Origin: Gordoniibacillus chartarius
GTDB lineage: Bacteria > Bacillota > Bacilli > Paenibacillales > NBRC-103111
NCBI RefSeq assembly: GCF_042432825.1
Contig: NZ_JBHLWN010000097.1
Span: 1 to 14,779 of the forward strand
Reading direction: 5' to 3'
Length of the DNA stretch: 14,779 nt
Within the stretch, counting starts at the first letter, position 1. The number at the start of each line of letters is the position of its first letter. Under the pieces are notes generated by a model. That model had not been told where the DNA came from, made no database searches, and saw nothing but the letters and a program-made list of their open reading frames with translations. Positions 7,325 through 14,149 of the stretch are shown in pieces. The position numbers and the translations under genes are program-made.

Positions 7325-7355
7325 AAGGACCGCCGATTATGGCGGTTCTTTTTTT
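7325..7355 (+). terminator. Terminator of the FusB-like gene
   Basis: The stem AAGGACCGCC (7325-7334) with GGCGGTTCTT (7341-7350), loop GATTAT, is followed by further T residues. It begins ten bases after the stop codon. Confidence 0.9.
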
Positions 7356-7447
7356 AGCATGAAGTCCATGGTACCGCTCATGTCGTTCGCCGTGCCGTTC
7401 TCAAATAGGCTTGCGTACGTTAGTTCAGAGAGGAGTGTGCATCGCCT

Positions 7448-8209
7448 ATGAATGGGTATAAGAGCCGGTCTCTGAAGAGCAAATGGGTCAAAACCAAGTG
7501 GCTGATCCAGGATAGCCGTCTGCAAAAGTACGTGCCGGAGACATCTCTGTATAGCAAAAATGCGTTGCAGCGGATGGTGAGCCGGTACCCGATGATCTAT
7601 TTCAAACCGACGGGCGGAACAGGCGGCAGGCACATTGCGAAGATCGTCCGGCTGAAGCCGAATCGCTTCCGAATTCAGAAAGATAACGCATCGGTTACCG
7701 CCGCATCGGTGGATGCCCTGCACAGGGAGCTGACTCAATTCGCCGGCTCGAAGAGTTACTTGATCCAACAGGGGATTTATTTGAAAGACACCGGCAAACG
7801 GCCGTTCGATGTCAGAGTGATGGTTCAGAAGAGGAATAACGGGGCGTGGACACCGTCGGCTATTTTCACCAAGATCGGGAAGCCCCATAAGGTAGCGACG
7901 AACTATCACGCAGGCGGGCAATTGGGCTATCTGGAAGAGACGCTTCGCGGGGCCGGATATTCGAAGCGGCAAATCAAAGCCGCCCGAAGCCTGCTGGAAA
8001 CGATGGGCCGGCATGCCGGCGCCTGCTTCGACTGCCACGGCAAAGGCTTTCGTGAACTCGGTCTCGACGTCGCCATGGATCGTTGCGGCCGGTATTGGAT
8101 TCTGGAAGTCAATACACGACCGCAATTTTATCCGTTAAAGCATATGAAGGACAAAGCGCTTTATCAGCGCATTATTCGTTTGGCGAAGGAATATGGGAGA
8201 ACATCTTAA
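7448..8209 (+). CDS. YheC/YheD-type ATP-grasp protein (spore-coat associated family)
   Basis: A 253-residue single-domain ATP-grasp protein. Recognisable parts are the YFKPTGGTGGRHI phosphate-binding loop (residues about 51-63), RPFDVRVMVQ in the middle, the ATNYHAGG segment, and the C-terminal LGLDVAMDRCGRYWILEVNTRPQF, which carries the Asp/Glu/Asn metal-ATP ligands. Bacillus YheC/YheD are coat-associated, about twice as long, with an extra N-terminal domain; this short form keeps only the ligase-like part. The substrate is unknown. A GAGAGGAG ribosome site lies about eleven bases ahead of the ATG. Upstream is the FusB terminator, so it must have its own promoter, which I could not identify. 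Confidence 0.85.
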   Translation: MNGYKSRSLKSKWVKTKWLIQDSRLQKYVPETSLYSKNALQRMVSRYPMIYFKPTGGTGGRHIAKIVRLKPNRFRIQKDNASVTAASVDALHRELTQFAGSKSYLIQQGIYLKDTGKRPFDVRVMVQKRNNGAWTPSAIFTKIGKPHKVATNYHAGGQLGYLEETLRGAGYSKRQIKAARSLLETMGRHAGACFDCHGKGFRELGLDVAMDRCGRYWILEVNTRPQFYPLKHMKDKALYQRIIRLAKEYGRTS

Positions 8210-8314
8210 TGGTTCTTAACTTGTTCAGCTTGTCGACCCTACGCAGGCGCTATTGCACGACAAGAAGCAAAACTTCGTGTGAACGAAATCAAGTTGCTGA
8301 AACGATACGGTTAC

Positions 8315-8363
8315 AGCGGCGTTACAGGACCGATACTGCCGTCCTGAATCGCCGCTTTTTCTT
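8315..8363 (+). terminator. Rho-independent terminator after the ATP-grasp gene
   Basis: AGCGGCG (8315-8321) and CAGGAC (8325-8330) pair with GTCCTG (8341-8346) and CGCCGCT (8350-8356), followed by a T-rich tail. It lies about 105 bases beyond the ATP-grasp stop codon. Confidence 0.85.
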
Positions 8364-8399
8364 ATACGGCTGCTAACAAACTTGCTATGGTTGCGCCGA

Positions 8400-8627
8400 T
8401 CACCTGACAAAGCGGTTGTACGCCGAATCGGGAGGGATCGCAGCCGCGATCTGATCCAAATACGCGTTCAGTTCATGTAAGGTGCGTCGTCCGACCCAGT
8501 CTCTGTCCAGCAATTCCTGCGGCAGCATCGGATCGGACAAGTACAGCTCGCTAATCACTTCCCCCAGCTGCAAATACAGCAAGAACAACCGCATTTCTCT
8601 GTCAGCCTCGCATTTGTTGTTCGGCAT
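8400..8627 (-). CDS. Small hypothetical protein, 75 residues
   Basis: I do not recognise this protein. It is probably soluble and helical, with alternating leucines (RLFLLYLQLGEVISELYL, LDQIAAAIP) and a highly charged N-terminus. Codon choice looks like that of the neighbouring genes, which supports real coding. The ATG at 8627 has only a weak AGGTG upstream; an in-frame ATG at 8594 (MRLFLL...) has GAGG nine bases before it and may be the true start, giving 64 residues. It diverges from the stalk/PEBP gene with almost no intergenic room, and it converges on the ATP-grasp terminator. Confidence 0.55.
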   Translation of the reverse strand: MPNNKCEADREMRLFLLYLQLGEVISELYLSDPMLPQELLDRDWVGRRTLHELNAYLDQIAAAIPPDSAYNRFVR

Positions 8628-8759
8628 TGAGCCGTCAGCACCTGGATTGGAGCATGCAGCGTTCTCGGCGAGAAGCGGCTCGACTTCCAGCTGATTGTTG
8701 CCGCTGCTGCCTGCACCATACTGTCTCCCGCATCGGCAATCGCGGCGGAGAAAGATGTT

Positions 8760-9647
8760 ATGCGCAATGTGGAGAGTTACTTGACCTGGAATACTCCTTT
8801 TACCATTCGGATAGGAGACAACATCTTATCTGCCAAGGGAGAAATGATCAATTCGCTGCAGCTCGTTCCCGTTCGGGCTGTATTCGAAGCGGCCGGTTTG
8901 ACGGTTACTTGGAACGGCGACGAGCAAACGTGGCACGCCGGCAAGGACGGTCTATCCGTCCGGCAGAAGCTTGGTGACGATACTCTTTTCGTCAACGGCG
9001 TCGGGCATCGTCTTGATCATGCTGCGGTGATGGGCCCGGACGGCAGCATATTAGCTTCCGTACGGACGATTCCCCTGGCGCTTGGTTTGGAGCTGCACTG
9101 GGATTCCGCAAGCAGGGTGCTAAACGCTAGCCCTTTACCGCAACAAGATAACAGCAAATTTTATGTATCGTCACCCGCGTTCCCGGCGGAAGGAGATATT
9201 CCGCCGAAATATGCTCACGGCGGCATCCAAGGCGGCACAAACGTCAGTGTTCCGCTGCAATGGAAGGGCGCACCGGAAGGCACCAAGTCGTATGCGTTAA
9301 TGATGTACGACGTGCATCCGATCGCAGACAACTTTATTCATTGGAGTGTAGTGAATATCCCTGTTTCGACAACGGGCTTGCCTGAAGGAGCTGCCGGAAA
9401 CCTGCCCGCCGGTATGGAAGTTAACGCTTATTTCGGCATGGAGCCGCCCCGCTATTCAGGAGACCATCTATATCGGATAGCCGTGTACGCTCTCGATACG
9501 GATAAGCTGCAGCTTCCGGAGCAAACACCTGTTTTTGCCGAGCAGCTGGAGCCGTTGCTGCAGGAGCATGCGCTGGCGTATGCACAGACGGAAGGATTTT
9601 TCCGCAATGAATCATTGCCTGCGGGAAGGCCGGCGTTGCGGGATTGA
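8760..9647 (+). CDS. Stalk-domain/PEBP (YbhB-like) fusion, probably exported
   Basis: From ATG 8760 the product is 295 residues with two parts. Residues about 5-120 match the copper-amine-oxidase N-terminal (stalk) type repeat common on secreted Paenibacillus proteins (LVPVRAVFEAAGLTVTWNG, then LASVRTIPLALGLELHWD). Residues about 135-285 match the phosphatidylethanolamine-binding YbhB/YbcL family (SPAFPAEGDIPPKY, MMYDVHP, IHWSVVNIP, SGDHLYRIAVYALD). The frame stays open upstream to 8631 and encodes a textbook signal peptide (KRLDFQLIVAAAAC to SAIA-AEKD), but it has no ATG, GTG or TTG there. Either the start is lost through a frameshift or an unusual codon is used; GGAG nine bases before 8760 could give a cytoplasmic form. 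The role is unknown. Confidence 0.8.
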   Translation: MRNVESYLTWNTPFTIRIGDNILSAKGEMINSLQLVPVRAVFEAAGLTVTWNGDEQTWHAGKDGLSVRQKLGDDTLFVNGVGHRLDHAAVMGPDGSILASVRTIPLALGLELHWDSASRVLNASPLPQQDNSKFYVSSPAFPAEGDIPPKYAHGGIQGGTNVSVPLQWKGAPEGTKSYALMMYDVHPIADNFIHWSVVNIPVSTTGLPEGAAGNLPAGMEVNAYFGMEPPRYSGDHLYRIAVYALDTDKLQLPEQTPVFAEQLEPLLQEHALAYAQTEGFFRNESLPAGRPALRD

Positions 9648-9686
9648 CATCTGAATGTGCAACAACCGTGACATCCGGCGAATGTA

Positions 9687-9829
9687 TATAATTAGGGGCT
9701 TCGCTATGATGGTAAATGCATTTATGCCGGGCACATTTCGTTCATAGGCTGGCGGAATTGATGCGGGAAGATCGGGAAATCCGGTAGCCTGGTTTCCCCA
9801 AAAACCTTCACTTGCGTGAAGGTTTTTTT
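9687..9829 (+). ncRNA. Possible structured small RNA or long 3' UTR
   Basis: After the PEBP gene comes a perfect TATAAT (9687-9692), then about 105 bases with no convincing gene but clear folding: the 12-base palindrome TAAATGCATTTA (9713-9724), CTATGA pairing with TCATAG, and GGGAAATC pairing with GGTTTCCC (9774-9798). It ends in a strong terminator. No good -35 is seen, so it may simply be the 3' end of the PEBP transcript. It matches no riboswitch class that I can recall. A 13-codon ORF (ATG 9706) lies inside it. Confidence 0.3.
9800..9829. terminator. Bidirectional terminator
   Basis: AAAAACCTTCAC (9800-9811), loop TTGC, then GTGAAGG followed by seven T residues; read on the other strand it also ends in five T residues. 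It serves the stalk/PEBP unit on the plus strand and the 51-codon gene on the minus strand. Confidence 0.9.
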
Positions 9830-9881
9830 GCGCTGCCGCTTATTGGCGACTGCTGGTTATCCTATTTGTATAGACCCGGCG

Positions 9882-10037
9882 CTATCGTTGCTTCAGCCAC
9901 TTGGACCATAATCCGGGCTTCTTACGGGTTCGGCGAGAACGCGGGGGGATGAACGGAGTATCGTTGTTTCTGGGGGGGACCGACGGGGCGGCCAACAGCA
10001 TGTTCCGTTCGGACTCGGTAATTCCTTCTGGCTTCAC
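9882..10037 (-). CDS. Small basic hypothetical protein, 51 residues
   Basis: A GTG-started ORF with a strong GGAGG ribosome site seven bases upstream. The product is acidic at first (KPEGITESER), proline-rich in the middle (VPPRNNDTPFIPP), then strongly basic (RSRRTRKKPG) with an aromatic/basic tail ending WSKWLKQR. I do not recognise it. The basic tail might bind nucleic acid or membrane; this is inference only. A TACAAT box lies about 25-30 bases upstream, and the bidirectional terminator lies downstream. A run of seven G on the plus strand near 9971-9977 sits inside the gene, so a sequencing indel there would change the frame. Confidence 0.55.
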   Translation of the reverse strand: MKPEGITESERNMLLAAPSVPPRNNDTPFIPPRSRRTRKKPGLWSKWLKQR

Positions 10038-10142
10038 GGGACTTCCTCCAATTTCATATCGATCTCATTCATTGTAACCTGAAATGTCGGTTGGAATCCT
10101 TAAAAATTTTGTGAAAAGGGGAGTGGGGAGCTGCAACGAACG

Positions 10143-10319
10143 ATGGACAACCTATGTGCGATGTTTTCCGGCGAAGAGCAGGGGATTCCGATGGGATCCA
10201 ACACGAGTGCTACTTGGGGCGGAGCGGGCCGTCCATTGTGTGAACCGGTTGAGACCGATAAAACCACAATAATATTACATAAAAAACATTATGTAAAATA
10301 TATATATATTCCCCATTGA
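10143..10319 (+). CDS. Uncertain 58-residue ORF
   Basis: This ORF begins MDNLCAMFSGEEQGIPMG and ends KKHYVKYIYIPH. A GGGGAG lies 12 bases before the ATG, a little far. Its last third is very AT-rich and includes the inverted repeat taken below as a possible operator, so it could be a chance ORF across a promoter region. The remaining sequence in 10038-10378 holds no other gene I can support. Confidence 0.3.
   Translation: MDNLCAMFSGEEQGIPMGSNTSATWGGAGRPLCEPVETDKTTIILHKKHYVKYIYIPH
10275..10296. promoter_or_regulatory. Inverted repeat, possible operator of the FMN reductase gene
   Basis: TTACATAA (10275-10282) and TTATGTAA (10289-10296) form a perfect 8-bp inverted repeat with a 6-base spacer, in an AT-rich block about 80-100 bases before the reductase start. 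Such repeats upstream of flavin reductase genes are often bound by MarR/HxlR-type repressors. No regulator gene is adjacent here. Confidence 0.4.
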
Positions 10320-10378
10320 GCATGACACTAGCGTTATGGTTTATAGTCAAGGTAACGAACAGGAAAGAGGTGCATAAT

Positions 10379-10936
10379 ATGGAACAACGACGGTATATCA
10401 TTCTAGGCATATCGGGTAGCTTGCGTAAGAGATCGTCAAATACACGTCTGCTATCATTTATCGAACAGCTGCTTCCTGAGGGGACGGAATTTCGTCAATT
10501 CGATGGACTTGCCGCATTGCCGCATTTCAATCCGGACATTGACGGCGTCGAAGCAGAAGTGCATGACAAGGTTCGCGAATGGCGTTTGAATGTGCAAGAA
10601 GCGGATGCAGTCGTGATCTGTACACCTGAATACGCGCGGGGCGTTCCGGGATCGCTCAAGAACGCGCTGGACTGGGTCGTGTCCAGTGGCGAATTCGTGT
10701 CAAAGCCTACTGCGATCATAAGCGCATCCCCGCACGCGGATGGAGGGGCAGCAGCTCTTGCTTCGTTGAAATTGACTTTAACGATGATGACCGCTGATCT
10801 TCCGGAACATGCATCACTCGCTATTCCATATATCAGTAAGATCATTGAACAAGATGGAAGCGTTTCGGAGCCTCACATGGTGTCATTGCTATGCAAACTC
10901 GTGAGGTCACTTCTGCAGGCTGTATCGAGCAAATAA
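10379..10936 (+). CDS. NADPH-dependent FMN reductase family protein
   Basis: A 185-residue flavodoxin-like reductase that uses NAD(P)H to reduce FMN or, through bound flavin, quinones, azo dyes or metals. The flavin-phosphate motif G-S-L-R-x-x-S-x-N is at residues 13-21, and the second flavin motif appears as TPEYARGVPGSLKNALDW near residues 82-99. The usual Asn-Gly after TPEY is replaced by Ala-Arg-Gly. The ATG at 10379 has a GAAAGAGGTG site upstream; an in-frame TTG at 10316 is rejected because it lacks one. It is a single-gene unit with a strong terminator and a possible upstream operator. Confidence 0.88.
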   Translation: MEQRRYIILGISGSLRKRSSNTRLLSFIEQLLPEGTEFRQFDGLAALPHFNPDIDGVEAEVHDKVREWRLNVQEADAVVICTPEYARGVPGSLKNALDWVVSSGEFVSKPTAIISASPHADGGAAALASLKLTLTMMTADLPEHASLAIPYISKIIEQDGSVSEPHMVSLLCKLVRSLLQAVSSK

Positions 10937-10943
10937 TGCTGCA

Positions 10944-10979
10944 AGCAGTGTTCCGGTGCCTCGGATACTGCTTTTTTTT
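10944..10979 (+). terminator. Terminator of the FMN reductase gene
   Basis: AGCAGT...CCG pairs with CGG...ACTGCT (10944-10972), followed by eight T residues. Confidence 0.9.
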
Positions 10980-10993
10980 CTGTTCGAAGCACC

Positions 10994-11028
10994 AAGAAGA
11001 CCCGACAGCTTTCCTGCCGGGTCTTCTT
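10994..11028. terminator. Second strong hairpin without a T-run
   Basis: Fifteen-base arms, AAGAAGACCCGACAG (10994-11008) and CTGCCGGGTCTTCTT (11014-11028), pair with a single mismatch around a five-base loop. It is placed to end a minus-strand transcript from 11170-11051, or to back up the preceding terminator. There is no proper T-run on either side. Confidence 0.5.
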
Positions 11029-11050
11029 ATGAATAACTTCATATCGGGGA

Positions 11051-11170
11051 TTAGAACCACCAAATCCAACGGATACAACCAGTCAACCATCCGAACATAC
11101 GCTGTGCAGCCCCCTTTCGCAGATCAACTTGCTTTACAAATTCATCATATCCCCCGGACCTTAACTTCAA
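11051..11170 (-). CDS. Possible small ORF, up to 39 residues
   Basis: Reading from a TTG at 11170 gives a frame with plausible codons (KLRSGGYDEFVKQVDLRKG...) ending in a Trp-rich tail. An internal ATG at 11098 gives the 15-residue MFGWLTGCIRWIWWF, with AAAGGGGG about eleven bases upstream. A TTTGAA-16-TATGAT promoter-like pair precedes that ATG, and a strong hairpin follows the stop. It is divergent from the two-component system. I do not recognise it; it may be a real micro-gene or a remnant. Apart from this ORF and the two hairpins, the 10937-11287 gap shows no other gene. Confidence 0.3.
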   Translation of the reverse strand: MKLRSGGYDEFVKQVDLRKGAAQRMFGWLTGCIRWIWWF

Positions 11171-11287
11171 ATAAACGGTATCTTACAAATAACATGTATT
11201 TTCTTAATTCTCGAGTGTATAGTGGAAGGGGTTATTGTACTTTTATGGAATTTTGTGTGGGATTCATTTTCGATGGAGGGAACGGAC

Positions 11288-11989
11288 TTGGAAGCGAAAA
11301 TCTTGATCGTGGAAGATGACGATGCGATTGCGGATGCGATTCAAGCTTATCTGAATAAGGAAGGGATCGAGACCAACCGGTGTGATAACGGTGAAGATGC
11401 GGTAGCGTCGGCGCTACTGGGATGGGATTTGATTTTGCTGGATGTGATGCTGCCGAAATTGGACGGCTTTGAAGTATGCCGGGAATTACGGAAACGTGAC
11501 GTTAACGTGCCAATTTTATTCCTTACGGCAAGAGGCGACGATATCGATCAGGTGCTGGGTCTCGGCTTGGGAGCGGATGATTATATCACCAAGCCATTTT
11601 CAGGTGCGGCGCTCGTTGCGAGGGTGAAGGCACATATTCGTCGCTACCGGGAGTTTAACAGGAATGGAAACAACATGCTCGACGTATTGCGATTTTCCGG
11701 CGGGCTGGAAATTGATACGGAGTCTTTCCTGGTGAGGCGCGGCGGGGAATCCATTCAGCTGGCGGCCAAGGAATTTGAGCTGCTTCGTTTGCTGGCAACA
11801 AACGCGGGGAGGGTGTTTACCAAAGAGCAGCTGTTCAAACAAATATGGAGGGACAAGTATTACGAAGGCGATGACAACACCGTAACCGTTCATATACGCC
11901 GCTTGCGGGAGAAAATCGAGGCCGATCCTTCGAATCCGCAATATTTGCAGACGATTAGGGGATTGGGATATCGGTTTTCGAAGATGTGA
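11288..11989 (+). CDS. OmpR/PhoB-family response regulator
   Basis: A 233-residue regulator. The receiver domain (about residues 3-115) has the acidic pocket at 9-12, phospho-acceptor Asp52 in LILLDVMLP, Thr80 and Lys102 (DDYITKPF). The C-terminal winged-helix DNA-binding domain (about 135-233) shows LAAKEFELLRLLATNAGRVFTKEQL and TVTVHIRRLREKIE...IRGLGYRF. I chose the TTG at 11288 because GGAGGG lies seven bases before it; an in-frame ATG at 11273 would use part of that same site as codons. The stop is 18 bases before the proposed kinase start, so the pair is one operon. The target genes are unknown. Confidence 0.93.
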   Translation: MEAKILIVEDDDAIADAIQAYLNKEGIETNRCDNGEDAVASALLGWDLILLDVMLPKLDGFEVCRELRKRDVNVPILFLTARGDDIDQVLGLGLGADDYITKPFSGAALVARVKAHIRRYREFNRNGNNMLDVLRFSGGLEIDTESFLVRRGGESIQLAAKEFELLRLLATNAGRVFTKEQLFKQIWRDKYYEGDDNTVTVHIRRLREKIEADPSNPQYLQTIRGLGYRFSKM

Positions 11990-12007
11990 TTGAAGGAAGT
12001 GAACCTA

Positions 12008-13501
12008 TTGTTTTGGAATCTTAGAAATAAGATGACCATTATTTTTGTTGCAACGACGTTAATGTGCCTCACGCTTATTTTCGCTACCGGCTACGTTCTT
12101 GAATATGTTTACGGTCCCCTCAGTGTGCTGAGCCGGGATGCGGATGAGTGGCTTCAGCAAAAACAAGATTTTATCGACAATCAAACGGGGGAAGTTCAGA
12201 AGGCACTTTCCAGTGGAATTCCGATAACCGAAGCAGCTGTCCCGGAGACCATCCCTTTTATTGGCAGCATTATTGTCGTGTCGCTAGACGGCAAGGTGTT
12301 GGTGGATACTAGCAAAACCCTGGGAGACGATATTAACGAATCTTGGCTGATCTATGAATTTTCGGCTAACAGCCGGAAGTCGGTGGATCTGGATCTTTGG
12401 AACGACTCCGTGACGGCGGGTAAGGTTTTGAACGAGCTGAGAACCATCATGCATGAAGGAAAACCATGGGGGCTGTATATTATTCGTTATTCTATGAAAG
12501 ATGCCCCATTGATTACGAATCGGGATATTCAACAGATTCAGCTAATTAAATTTATTGCCAGCTATCATTTTCTTGCGCTGCTTATTCTTTTTATTGTGTC
12601 TATTTTTGGAATTCTATTGCTGGGGATTTATAGAAACCTATTAGTCAAACCGATACAGACCATTTCCGCCGTTGTCGGTCAAATTGCAAAGGGCGATCTT
12701 GCCGCACGCGTACATTTGAAGAACGAGAGGAACGATGAAATCGGCCATTTGGCTGAAAATATTAATACGATGACCGCCAGGCTTCAGGGTGCGATCTCGC
12801 AGATGGAGTCGGCGGACGCAGCACGCAGGTATATGGTTGCAGCAGCATCCCATGATTTGCGGACACCGCTCACTGCCGTCCTAGCCCATACGGAGGCAAT
12901 CAAGGAAGGGGTCATCGATAACCCTGAGCAATCGTTGGCATTGATCCATCAGCAGGGGAAGCTGATGCAACGGTTGCTCGACGATTTATTTGAGCTTGCC
13001 TCCCTGGATGCCAATAGCGGGGAGTGGCATATGGAGACGGTGAACTTGTGTGAATATATTCGCAGTGAGATAATCGCCTTTATGCCTCAATTTGAACTGT
13101 CGGATTTCGCTATCGAGGTGGACATTCCCGAAAGTCCGATCTACGCAAGCCTTGAGAAACGAAAGATGGAGCGAGTACTCATCAACCTGTTCCAAAATGC
13201 GTGTAAATACGGATCGGTTGGACAATGGGTCGGTATCCGAGTTTGGGATCAAGGGGAAACCGTTCGTATTGAAGTACAAGATAAGGGGCCCGGTATACCC
13301 GCCGATGAACAGCAAAGGATCTTTGACCGATTTTACCGGGCAGATCTAGCACGAAGCAGCAAAAAAAGCGGCAGCGGCCTAGGCCTATCTATCGTGCAGG
13401 AGATAATAGCAAGGCATGGCGGTAAGGTTGGGGTGTGTTCGCCAGCAGAAGGGGGCGCCTGTTTTTGGTTTGAGCTGCCGATCATTTTGCTTGAGAAGTA
13501 A
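12008..13501 (+). CDS. HAMP-domain sensor histidine kinase
   Basis: A 497-residue partner of the preceding regulator. Order: membrane segment at about 9-37, an extracellular sensor region of about 140 residues, second membrane segment near 175-205, HAMP linker (LVKPIQTISAVV...INTMTARLQ), HisKA with phospho-acceptor His282 in SHDLRTP, then the ATPase domain with N-box Asn397 (LFQNACKYG), DKGPGIP, FDRFYRAD and SGLGLSIV. The start is TTG 12008, eight bases after AAGGAAGTGA, which is almost a full match to the ribosome anti-SD; the TTG at 11990 directly after the regulator stop lacks any site. The sensed signal is unknown. Its 3' end overlaps a decayed minus-strand gene by 20 bases. Confidence 0.93.
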   Translation: MFWNLRNKMTIIFVATTLMCLTLIFATGYVLEYVYGPLSVLSRDADEWLQQKQDFIDNQTGEVQKALSSGIPITEAAVPETIPFIGSIIVVSLDGKVLVDTSKTLGDDINESWLIYEFSANSRKSVDLDLWNDSVTAGKVLNELRTIMHEGKPWGLYIIRYSMKDAPLITNRDIQQIQLIKFIASYHFLALLILFIVSIFGILLLGIYRNLLVKPIQTISAVVGQIAKGDLAARVHLKNERNDEIGHLAENINTMTARLQGAISQMESADAARRYMVAAASHDLRTPLTAVLAHTEAIKEGVIDNPEQSLALIHQQGKLMQRLLDDLFELASLDANSGEWHMETVNLCEYIRSEIIAFMPQFELSDFAIEVDIPESPIYASLEKRKMERVLINLFQNACKYGSVGQWVGIRVWDQGETVRIEVQDKGPGIPADEQQRIFDRFYRADLARSSKKSGSGLGLSIVQEIIARHGGKVGVCSPAEGGACFWFELPIILLEK

Positions 13502-13858
13502 GGTAAGTAACGATGGAAGAGATGCCGCCTGAGATAAGGTTAGAACGGCTTGTGTCCTTCTTTACAGCCAGAGCATAACCAAAATTGTCCGTGATCGAGC
13601 CGTACTGCTTGTATACGGGAGCTTGCAGCACAAATGGAGTGCTATCCATCCCCAGCAGCAATCCCCACATCTTACCGCCATGCGAGGCAACGGGGCGCTT
13701 CCAACGAATCGTTCCGTTCACATCCTCCGATTGAACACCGTCTGCCGACAAAACATAAATATTACTCGAATGTCCCGGACAAAGGGCTGTCGATGAAGCG
13801 TAACCGTTTCGTCACGAGGGATGGGACCCATCGCCGCTGCAGCGAACAGCCGTTTCAT
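13482..13858 (-). pseudogene. Decayed gene for an exported beta-propeller-like protein
   Basis: A proper gene start is visible at 13858: AGAGGTGG nine bases ahead of an ATG opening MKRLFAAAAMG, typical of a signal peptide. This frame derails after about 20 residues. A second frame then carries protein-like sequence to 13482: SNIYVLSADGVQSEDVNG, TIRWKRPVASHGG and onward, resembling a PQQ/WD-like propeller blade. The two frames overlap, and the middle of a normal protein is missing, so an internal deletion with a frameshift is the simplest reading. The family assignment is tentative. Confidence 0.5.
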
Positions 13859-14149
13859 TGCCAATGGCCACCTCTTTCACCATGAATGTTACTCACGAAT
13901 GTAGGCTCTGTATGTGAAAAAAATGTTGCATAGAGGGTAAACAGGAATTTTGTGGGTGTTTATTTCCATTACGAATTGAAGCCGCGAAGCTTCGTCGTTT
14001 CGTTTTCATGGTACAAATACCCAAATATTAGGCATTTCCATCAGTAACAAGTGCGGACCCCGCCTCATATTGTACTATCGAGTTCAGCACCGGTCGTTCT
14101 TCCTACTTGCCAATCCTCGCAGCTACAAAATATTTGGAGGGTTTCACAA
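13859..14149. other. Gene-free stretch before the bacteriocin precursor
   Basis: About 290 bases without a supportable gene. It holds a 10-base palindrome CGAAGCTTCG (13985-13994) and AT-rich parts, and should contain the promoter of the precursor gene, but no convincing -35/-10 pair could be picked by eye. Confidence 0.4.

Noticed and set aside
8627..8977. 116-codon ORF overlapping the start of the stalk/PEBP gene
   Set aside because: It lies in a different frame from the clear stalk domain and shows no motifs; only its beginning is relevant as a frameshift candidate.
9687..9829. Known riboswitch (cyclic di-GMP, THF, preQ1, fluoride) considered for the structured stretch
   Set aside because: None of the conserved cores I can recall fits, and the gene downstream lies on the opposite strand.
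10084..10272. 62-codon plus-strand ORF before the FMN reductase
   Set aside because: No ribosome site and no protein-like pattern; it overlaps the 58-codon alternative.
10891..11319. 142-codon plus-strand frame after the FMN reductase
   Set aside because: It runs through two strong hairpins and a terminator T-run and overlaps both neighbouring genes.
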